DNA of 9,691 nucleotides from Thermoplasmata archaeon (GTDB taxonomy: Archaea > Thermoplasmatota > Thermoplasmata > Lutacidiplasmatales > UBA184). Below, piece by piece: positions 1 through 4,538 of the stretch (its first letter is position 1; each line of letters begins with the position of its first letter). The stretch covers positions 1 through 9,691 of the forward strand of contig JASHVP010000117.1 of the NCBI GenBank assembly GCA_030044475.1. The letters are read 5' to 3'. The notes beneath the pieces are model-generated. The model was not told the origin of the DNA. It was given only the letters and a program-made list of their open reading frames with translations, and ran no database searches. Made by a program: the position numbers and the translations under genes.

Positions 1-738
1 GCGTCGTCGGGGAAGCGCCTCGACGGCCGATCCGCCGACGAGTACCGCCCGATCTCCGTCGAGCCCGGGTTCGTCGTCACCGCCGACGGGAGCGCGCTCG
101 CCCGCGTCGGCGACACCGCCGTCGTCGCGGGGATCAAGCTCGAGCCCGGAAAGCCGTTCCCGGACACGCCGAACGCCGGCGTCCTCACGACGAACGCCGA
201 GCTGGTCCCCCTGTCGAGCCCGATGTTCGAGCCGGGACCGCCCCAACCGGGCGCGATCGAGGTCTCCCGGGTCGTCGACCGCGCGATCCGCGCGGCGGAG
301 ACGATCGACCTGACCCGACTTTGCGTCACGCCGGGGGAGAAGACCTGGGTTTGCTACACCGACATCCACGTCCTCGACCACGGCGGGAACCTGATCGACG
401 CGTCGCTGCTGGCGGCGGTCACCGCTCTCGCCCACGCCACCGTGCCCGCGAAGCGGTTCGGCGTCGCGGAGGCCGACTACCCGCTCGAGGTCCAGCACCT
501 CCCGATCGAGTGCACGTTCGTGCGCCTCGGCGACACGATCGTCGTCGACCCGACCGTCGACGAGGAGCGGGCCGCCCAGGGCCGGCTGACCGTCGCGACC
601 GACGAGACCGGCCGGGTGGTGGCGATGCAGAAGGGGCTCGTCGGCGCCTTCTCCCCGGACGACGTCAAGGACGTCGTCCGCCGGGCGTTCCGGCACGGCG
701 ACCGGCTGCGCGGGATCGCGCGCGGGAGGGAGCCATGA
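1..738 (+). CDS. rrp42: Archaeal exosome core subunit Rrp42 (5'-truncated)
   Basis: The reading frame is open from base 1, so the start codon lies upstream; 245 residues are visible, and about 15-25 N-terminal residues are probably missing given the usual 260-275 aa. The RNase PH fold is recognisable from the N-terminal GKRLDGR motif (residues 4-10 of the fragment), the TPNAGVLTTNAEL-type segment, and the conserved LDHGGNLIDASLLAA block, followed by a typical PTxxEE segment near residue 184. Rrp42 pairs with Rrp41 to make the hexameric ring of the cytoplasmic archaeal exosome, which degrades or tails RNA from the 3' end; Rrp42 is known as the non-catalytic partner that helps bind RNA. Its stop overlaps the eL43 start (ATGA), the standard order of the archaeal exosome superoperon; rrp41 and rrp4 are expected just upstream, outside the window. 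Confidence 0.95.
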   Translation, partial: ASSGKRLDGRSADEYRPISVEPGFVVTADGSALARVGDTAVVAGIKLEPGKPFPDTPNAGVLTTNAELVPLSSPMFEPGPPQPGAIEVSRVVDRAIRAAETIDLTRLCVTPGEKTWVCYTDIHVLDHGGNLIDASLLAAVTALAHATVPAKRFGVAEADYPLEVQHLPIECTFVRLGDTIVVDPTVDEERAAQGRLTVATDETGRVVAMQKGLVGAFSPDDVKDVVRRAFRHGDRLRGIARGREP

Positions 739-1004
739 GCCAGCGGACGAAGAAGGTCGGGTCGACCGGCTGGATGGGTCCCCGGTACGGGATCCGGATC
801 CGCCGCCGCGTGCTCGAGATCGACCGGGCCGCGGGCCGGAGCTCCCCGTGCCCGCGGTGCTCCACCGTGACGCTCGCCCGGGTCGCCAGCGGGATCTACC
901 AGTGTCGCCGATGCGGCACCCGGTTCGCCTCGAACGCGTACGTGTTCCAGGCCCCGCCCCCGATCACGCGGACGGAGAAGGACGCCGGGGGCGGCAAGCC
1001 TTAA
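735..1004 (+). CDS. rpl37ae: 50S ribosomal protein eL43 (L37Ae)
   Basis: This 89-residue basic protein has the C4 zinc ribbon of the eL43 (L37Ae) family: C39-x2-C42 and C57-x2-C60. The N-terminal MSQRTKKVGSTG and the GPRYGIRIRRR stretch are typical of the family, which binds 23S rRNA in the large subunit. The ATG overlaps the rrp42 stop by 4 bp (ATGA), and a Shine-Dalgarno-like GGAGG at 725-729 lies 5 nt upstream, which fixes the start. Length is normal. Its position between rrp42 and rpo12 matches the conserved archaeal exosome superoperon, where RNA decay, ribosome and RNA polymerase parts are co-transcribed. Confidence 0.96.
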   Translation: MSQRTKKVGSTGWMGPRYGIRIRRRVLEIDRAAGRSSPCPRCSTVTLARVASGIYQCRRCGTRFASNAYVFQAPPPITRTEKDAGGGKP

Positions 1005-1007
1005 GCC
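997..1007 (+). promoter_or_regulatory. Possible internal promoter (TATA-like TTAA) for rpo12
   Basis: The TTAA at 1001-1004 spans the end of eL43 (its stop codon is part of it) and sits 28 nt before the rpo12 ATG, close to the 26-nt spacing seen for UDG and polB. rpo12 has no clear Shine-Dalgarno in its 24-nt upstream gap, so a short-leader or leaderless transcript from this box is plausible. This is inference from spacing alone; read-through from rrp42 and eL43 is also likely. Confidence 0.3.
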
Positions 1008-1028
1008 GCGCCGGGCGAACGACGACCG

Positions 1029-1163
1029 ATGTTCCGCTGCATCCGGTGCGGGGAAGCGCTCCCGTCGGACGCGAACCTCTTCGGGGTCCGCTGCGACAAC
1101 TGCGGCGGGAAGATCTTCACGAAGGAGCACCCGAACGTCAAGAAGGTGCTGAAGGCGCGCTGA
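1029..1163 (+). CDS. rpoP: DNA-directed RNA polymerase subunit Rpo12 (RpoP)
   Basis: This 44-residue gene is easily missed because of its size. It encodes a single zinc ribbon, C4-x2-C7 and C22-x2-C25, followed by the hallmark GVRCDNCGGKI and a basic tail (VKKVLKAR) that match archaeal Rpo12/RpoP, the homologue of eukaryotic Rpb12. Rpo12 sits on the RNA polymerase core next to the Rpo3/Rpo10/Rpo11 assembly platform and aids open-complex formation. The ATG follows eL43 by 24 bp. In many euryarchaea rpoP follows L37Ae and is itself followed by pcc1 and a prefoldin gene; here the next gene is on the opposite strand and overlaps the last 26 bp of this one. Confidence 0.95.
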   Translation: MFRCIRCGEALPSDANLFGVRCDNCGGKIFTKEHPNVKKVLKAR

Positions 1164-1566
1164 CCGGTCCCCCCGCCGCGGGGGGCAGGGGGCTCTGCAC
1201 CTCCACCCAGTTCCCATCCGGGTCGGCGACGAAGCCGATCCAGTACCGGTCGTGCTCGCGCCATGGCGGGAGCACGACGGTGCCGCCGAACCGGGTCAGC
1301 CGTTCGATCGTCGCCAGGGCGTCGTCGACCTCGACGCCCAAGTGGTCGAGGCCGTCGCCCGCCACGTAGGGGACCGCGAACGGGGACCCCGTCGGATAGA
1401 AGTTCAGCTCGAGCGAGACGTGCGTGCCCGGGTCTTCGAGGCCCACGAACGTCCCGCCGTGGCTCATCGTCCCCCGGCCCTTCTCGACGAGGCCGAGGCC
1501 GTCCACATAGAACCGCAGCGACCGGGCGAGATCCGTCACCCGAATTCCCGTGTACACGAGTCCCAT
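1138..1566 (-). CDS. VOC-family (glyoxalase/dioxygenase fold) protein
   Basis: This 142-residue protein is a single vicinal-oxygen-chelate unit with two beta-alpha-beta-beta-beta modules. The first starts at residues 3-20 (LVYTGIRVTDLARSLRFY), the second at LDHLGVEVDD (73-82), and it ends with the classic DPDGNWVEV (115-123). Against E. coli glyoxalase I, three of the four metal-ligand positions appear kept (E53, H75, E122), but the first is tyrosine (Y5) instead of histidine. It may therefore be a lactoylglutathione lyase-like enzyme, another metal-dependent VOC enzyme, or a binding protein; substrate cannot be told. The start is supported by GGAGG (minus strand, 1574-1578) with a 7-nt spacer. 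The C-terminal tail (after residue 128) is Pro/Ala/Ser-rich and lies over the 3' end of convergent rpo12. Confidence 0.85.
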   Translation of the reverse strand: MGLVYTGIRVTDLARSLRFYVDGLGLVEKGRGTMSHGGTFVGLEDPGTHVSLELNFYPTGSPFAVPYVAGDGLDHLGVEVDDALATIERLTRFGGTVVLPPWREHDRYWIGFVADPDGNWVEVQSPLPPAAGGPVSAPSAPS

Positions 1567-1666
1567 GGGCGCCCCTCCGGGCGAGCGGGCCCGGGGGGAT
1601 AGAGTTGCGGACGTCGGCCTCGGGGGTCACCGAAACCGTTTCTGGGTCGGACCGTCTCCGGGCGAT
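1567..1666. other. Divergent intergenic region with GAAAC-C-GTTTC palindrome
   Basis: These 100 bp separate the VOC gene (minus) from the MBL nuclease gene (plus) and should hold both promoters. Two less GC-rich patches are visible: GATAGAGTT at 1599-1607, which could serve the minus-strand gene, and an 11-bp perfect palindrome GAAACCGTTTC at 1632-1642. The palindrome ends 25 nt before the proposed GTG start at 1667, where a TATA/BRE element or an operator would lie. No convincing TATA box is seen, so promoter assignment is tentative. Confidence 0.35.
1574..1578 (-). promoter_or_regulatory. Shine-Dalgarno site of the VOC gene
   Basis: On the minus strand the sequence reads GGAGG, 7 nt before the ATG at 1566. 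It decides the start of the VOC gene and shows a leadered mRNA, unlike the leaderless-looking starts of UDG and polB in this window. Confidence 0.6.
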
Positions 1667-3019
1667 GTGCCGCCCCCGACCCTCCGGTTCCTCGGCGGCG
1701 TCCGGGAGATCGGCGGCAACAAGATCCTCATCGAGGACGGACCGGACCGGGTCCTGTTCGACTTCGGCCCGTCGTTCTCCCCCCGGGCGGAGGAATTCTA
1801 CGTCGACTACCTGCAACCCCGATCGACCTCGCCGGCCAAGGACCTCCTCGAGTTCGACCTGATCCCCCGGATCCCGGGCCTGTACTCCCGCGACGCCCTC
1901 GGAGACGCCGACCTGCGGTACGTGGCGCCGGAGGTCCACGCGATCTTCGTGAGCCACGCCCATGCCGATCATGCGGGCCACCTCGACCTCGTCGACCCGG
2001 AGATCCCGGTGCACGTCGGGGAAGGGACCCGGACCTTGCTCGACGCGATCGCCACCTCCACCCGGAAGAAGTACGGAGACCACCCGTGGCGGACGTTCCG
2101 GGACCGGGCCCCGGTCCGGGTCGGCGGCATCGAGGTCGTGCCGTACCCGGTCGACCACTCGATCCCGTTCGCCTACGGGTTCCTGGTCCGGACGAGCGAG
2201 GGCACGGTCGCCTACACGGGCGACTTCCGTCAGCACGGGCCGCGGGCCGCGGACACGCACGCCTTCTTCGAGGCCGCGGCGAAGGAGGGCGTCGACGCGC
2301 TCGTCATCGAGGGGACCCGGGCCGGACCCGACCCCCGCCGCAATCTCACGGAGGACGGGGTCCGCCAGGGCGTCGATCGGCTGCTCGCGGGCGAACGGCA
2401 TCTCGCGCTCGCCTGCACGTACCCCCGGGACATCGACCGGCTCGCCACGCTGCACGCCGCGGCGAGGGAGGCGGGCCGTTCCCTCGTCGTCTCGGCGCGG
2501 ACGGCCCATCTGCTGACCGAGGTCGCCCCGAAGTTCCCGCCCGGGACGATCCCGGTGCCGGGTCGCTCCGACGACCTCCGGGTCTACGCCCGGAAGAAGC
2601 GGGTGAGCTACGTCTGGGAGCGACCGTTCCTCGAATCGGCGCTGACGGCGGAGGAGGTGCGCACGAACGGTCGCGACTACCTGCTCGCGCTCGACTTCGC
2701 GCACTTCGCGGAACTGATCGACCTGCGTCCTCCGCGCGAGGCTCCGTTCATCCACTCGATGAGCGAGCCGTTCAGCGAGGACGACGTGGACGACCACGTC
2801 CTGCACAACTGGCTCGACCATTTCGGGGTCCGGTTCCACCAGATGCACGCCAGCGGCCACGCCTCCGGCGAGGAGCTCCTCGCCCTCGTGCGGGCGACCG
2901 GCGCCCGGACGGTGTTCCCGATCCATACGGAACACCCCGACGCGTTCTCCTCCGCGGGTCCCTCGGTCCGGAGCCCCGAGCTCAACACTCCCTATCCCCT
3001 CGCCCGAGGGAGCCGATGA
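1667..3019 (+). CDS. MBL-fold RNase J/CPSF-like nuclease
   Basis: The 450-residue protein carries a complete metallo-beta-lactamase nuclease core: HAHADH at 97-102, H164 in VDHS, D186 in YTGDFR, and the C-terminal SGHAS (H398) and FPIH (H420) motifs that mark RNA-specific members (beta-CASP/RNase J, with the RMMBL tail). Length fits archaeal RNase J-type enzymes of about 450 aa. It begins with LRFLGGVREIGGNK, but its EGTR motif near residue 215 and other details differ from well-studied RNase J, so whether it is a 5'-3' exonuclease, an endonuclease or acts on DNA is open. GTG at 1667 is preferred as start because homology begins at once; farther upstream the frame runs into the divergent VOC gene. 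It overlaps radB (ATGA), implying co-translation. Confidence 0.88.
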   Translation: MPPPTLRFLGGVREIGGNKILIEDGPDRVLFDFGPSFSPRAEEFYVDYLQPRSTSPAKDLLEFDLIPRIPGLYSRDALGDADLRYVAPEVHAIFVSHAHADHAGHLDLVDPEIPVHVGEGTRTLLDAIATSTRKKYGDHPWRTFRDRAPVRVGGIEVVPYPVDHSIPFAYGFLVRTSEGTVAYTGDFRQHGPRAADTHAFFEAAAKEGVDALVIEGTRAGPDPRRNLTEDGVRQGVDRLLAGERHLALACTYPRDIDRLATLHAAAREAGRSLVVSARTAHLLTEVAPKFPPGTIPVPGRSDDLRVYARKKRVSYVWERPFLESALTAEEVRTNGRDYLLALDFAHFAELIDLRPPREAPFIHSMSEPFSEDDVDDHVLHNWLDHFGVRFHQMHASGHASGEELLALVRATGARTVFPIHTEHPDAFSSAGPSVRSPELNTPYPLARGSR

Positions 3020-3714
3020 CCGAGGCGCCCGGGACGGACCGCGTTCCGACCGGGGTCCGCTCCCTCGACCGCCTCCTGGCCGGCGGGCTCGAGACCGACT
3101 GCGTCACCGAGCTCTACGGGGAAGGCGGGAGTGGGAAGACCCTCCTCTGCCTCGAGGTCGCCGTCCGGGTGGCCCGGGCCGGCAAGTGGGTCCTCTACGT
3201 CGATACCGAAGGGGTGAGCGCCGACCGCCTCCGGTCGATGGCGGGGGACGAGCTCGACCGACTCCTCCAGCGGTTCCTCATCGCCGCCCCCAAGGACCTG
3301 ACCGAGCAGGCCCGGGCGGTCTCGGCCGCGTGCGCGCTCGCCCGCGACGGGAAGCGGCCGGTCGGCCTCCTGGTGGTCGACTCGGCGACGTACTACTACC
3401 GCCTCTCCCTGTCGGGCGACGACGAGGACGACGCGCGCGAGGCGCTCGTCCTCGAGGTCGCGGAGCTGGTCGCCACGACGCTCGCCGCGGGGATCCCGGT
3501 CCTGCTGACGAACCAGGTCTGGCGGAACGTCTCGGCGGGAACCCTGGAGCCCTTGGGCGGGTCGTTCCTGAACCACGCCGCGAAGACGATCCTCCGGTTC
3601 GACCGGCTCCCCGGGCCTCGCCGGCGGGCCGTCCTCGTCAAGCACCGCTCCCTTCCCGAGGGGGCCGCCGAGTTCCGCATCACGCCCACCGGGCTCGACG
3701 GAGGGTCCGGATGA
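3016..3714 (+). CDS. radB: Recombinase paralogue RadB
   Basis: This 232-residue RecA-fold protein has Walker A GEGGSGKT at 35-42, a YVDTEG strand at 61-66 and Walker B LLVVD at 118-122, followed by LLTNQVW (163-169) of the core. It lacks the N-terminal helix-hairpin-helix domain of RadA and begins directly with PTGVRSLDRLLAGGL, the classic layout of euryarchaeal RadB (about 220-240 aa). RadB is a RadA paralogue thought to assist RadA loading and recombination/repair at low ATPase activity. A GAGGGAG stretch at 3006-3012 upstream and the 4-bp ATGA overlap with the MBL nuclease gene set the start. RadB is essentially a euryarchaeal gene, which helps place the organism. Confidence 0.95.
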   Translation: MTEAPGTDRVPTGVRSLDRLLAGGLETDCVTELYGEGGSGKTLLCLEVAVRVARAGKWVLYVDTEGVSADRLRSMAGDELDRLLQRFLIAAPKDLTEQARAVSAACALARDGKRPVGLLVVDSATYYYRLSLSGDDEDDAREALVLEVAELVATTLAAGIPVLLTNQVWRNVSAGTLEPLGGSFLNHAAKTILRFDRLPGPRRRAVLVKHRSLPEGAAEFRITPTGLDGGSG

Positions 3715-3727
3715 AAAATCGAGATAA
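3711..3727 (+). promoter_or_regulatory. AT-rich promoter-like box upstream of ogt
   Basis: In a genome of about 70% GC this 17-bp stretch (ATGAAAAATC then GAGATAA) stands out. Its ATAA at 3724-3727 begins 26 nt before the ATG at 3750, the same distance as the TTAA of UDG and polB to their starts, and the purine/A-rich part upstream resembles a BRE. It suggests an independent leaderless promoter for ogt inside the operon. The same bases could instead be the first codons of a longer Ogt beginning at 3711. Confidence 0.45.
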
Positions 3728-3749
3728 GCCACCTCTTCCCTCGCCCGGC

Positions 3750-4349
3750 ATGGCCGACCCGGTCGAGATCGCCGACGTACCGTCGCCCATCGGGACCTTT
3801 CGCATCGCCTACCAGGGATCGGTCGTCCGCGTCGTCGACCTGCTCGAGAACGGCGTCGCCCAGACCGGGGTGCCGGCCGGAGCGGTCCGCCGGAAGCCTC
3901 CGTTCTCCACGGGAAGTCCCCCCCGCCAGCTCCAGGAGTACTTTCGCGGCGATCGGGCGGAGTTCGAGCTCCGCACGGCCCCCGAAACCGCGTCCGAGTT
4001 CGACCGACGGGTGTGGGACGTGCTCTGCGCCGTCCCGGCCGGGCAGACGGTGACCTACTCCGAGCTCGCCCGGAGGTCGGGCTTCGGCCGCTCGGCGCGC
4101 GCCGTCGGCGGGGCGATGGCCCGCAACCCGATCCCGATCGTCATCCCCTGCCACCGGGTCGTCGGCAAGGACCGGTCGATCACCGGCTACGGCCTCGGGC
4201 TCTGGAGGAAGCGATGGCTGCTCGACCACGAGGGGGCCTGGCCCCTGCGATCCCGCTCCGCCGAGGGTCCTCGCCCGGGAGGACAGACGACCCTCGACGA
4301 GGTCGCCCTCCAGCACGGCGCGACCGCCCGCCGCCCACGCTCCCGGTGA
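3750..4349 (+). CDS. ogt: Methylated-DNA--[protein]-cysteine S-methyltransferase
   Basis: The 199-residue product is a suicide DNA-repair protein that takes alkyl groups from O6-alkylguanine onto its own cysteine. The active-site motif IPCHRVV has the acceptor C134; R117 in the SARAVGGAMARNP helix is the expected base-flipping arginine finger, and the N-terminal SPIGTF strand and VPAGQTVTYSELA helix are typical of MGMT/Ogt. A C-terminal tail of about 38 residues after the WLLDHEG segment is low-complexity and longer than usual. The start is uncertain: ATG 3750 fits the family N-terminus and a promoter box 26 nt upstream, while ATG 3711 adds 13 residues, overlaps the radB stop (ATGA) and has GGAGGG at 3700-3705. 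Both may be used. It follows radB, so alkylation reversal and recombination repair are linked. Confidence 0.92.
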   Translation: MADPVEIADVPSPIGTFRIAYQGSVVRVVDLLENGVAQTGVPAGAVRRKPPFSTGSPPRQLQEYFRGDRAEFELRTAPETASEFDRRVWDVLCAVPAGQTVTYSELARRSGFGRSARAVGGAMARNPIPIVIPCHRVVGKDRSITGYGLGLWRKRWLLDHEGAWPLRSRSAEGPRPGGQTTLDEVALQHGATARRPRSR

Positions 4350-4401
4350 CCCGAACCCGGGGCGAGCGTCGAGTTCCGACCGGGGTCCCGCCGGGTCGCA
4401 T

Positions 4402-4420
4402 CTACTACGGAACGTAGTAG
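4402..4420. repeat. Palindromic element copy 1
   Basis: A perfect 8-bp inverted repeat CTACTACG / CGTAGTAG flanks a GAA spacer. It is the most symmetric of three related copies and is followed by GTT, so the right half extends to the shared CGTAGTAGGTT. As RNA from either strand it would form an 8-bp stem with a 3-nt loop (or 7 bp with 5 nt); as DNA it is a dyad that a dimeric protein could bind. Confidence 0.85.
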
Positions 4421-4448
4421 GTTGTCCCGCCGACCCCGTCCGCCCTAT

Positions 4449-4469
4449 CCTACTACCTATCGTAGTAGG
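4449..4469. repeat. Palindromic element copy 2
   Basis: A perfect 8-bp inverted repeat CCTACTAC / GTAGTAGG surrounds a 5-nt CTATC spacer. Aligned with copy 1, the 19-bp core is CTACTAC-N-NNN-CGTAGTAG with a single change outside the spacer. Its right half again continues as GGTA. Confidence 0.85.
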
Positions 4470-4492
4470 TAACACCGCGGCTCCTCCGCCTT

Positions 4493-4515
4493 ACCTACGA
4501 CACTACGTAGTAGGT
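4493..4515. repeat. Palindromic element copy 3 (imperfect)
   Basis: Outer arms ACCTACGAC and GTAGTAGGT pair with one mismatch. In addition its centre contains a perfect 10-bp palindrome, ACTACGTAGT at 4502-4511, so two alternative foldings or binding registers overlap. The right half CGTAGTAGGTT is identical to that of copy 1. Confidence 0.75.
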
Positions 4516-4538
4516 TCTACGGTACGGAGGGGTCCCGG

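Larger units (their letters stand above)
4350..4538. other. Intergenic region between convergent ogt and EF-2
   Basis: These 189 bp lie between two gene ends and contain no supported gene. The first 50 bp are GC-rich; 4402-4515 carries three palindromic elements described separately, at centre-to-centre distances of about 48 and 45 bp. No oligo-T tract typical of archaeal terminators is seen on either strand, so any termination here would have to depend on the hairpins. Confidence 0.8.

Noticed and set aside
321..734. Extension of the eL43 frame upstream of 735
   Set aside because: It is the shifted frame of rrp42, Arg/Pro-rich, and eL43 homology begins exactly at ATG 735 after a Shine-Dalgarno.
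1550..1666. Longer N-terminus for the MBL nuclease
   Set aside because: It would overlap the start and ribosome-binding site of the divergent VOC gene, and the added residues match nothing in the family; GTG 1667 begins right at the conserved part.
1001..2935. Very long open frame on the minus strand opposite the MBL nuclease gene
   Set aside because: The translation is Arg/Gly/Glu-rich with no family motif and covers three recognisable plus-strand or minus-strand genes; long antisense frames are expected at about 70% GC.
4371..4396. GC-rich hairpin after ogt as a terminator
   Set aside because: Short imperfect GC pairing is common here and no T tract follows, so it cannot be separated from background.
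4413..4424. Resemblance of GTAGTAGGTTGT to the animal let-7 microRNA
   Set aside because: A short coincidental match; archaea have no such system and the string is explained by the local repeat.
4402..4515. The palindromic cluster as a CRISPR array
   Set aside because: Repeats are only 19-23 bp, differ in the middle, number three, and there is no leader or cas gene; sequence between copies does not have uniform spacer length.
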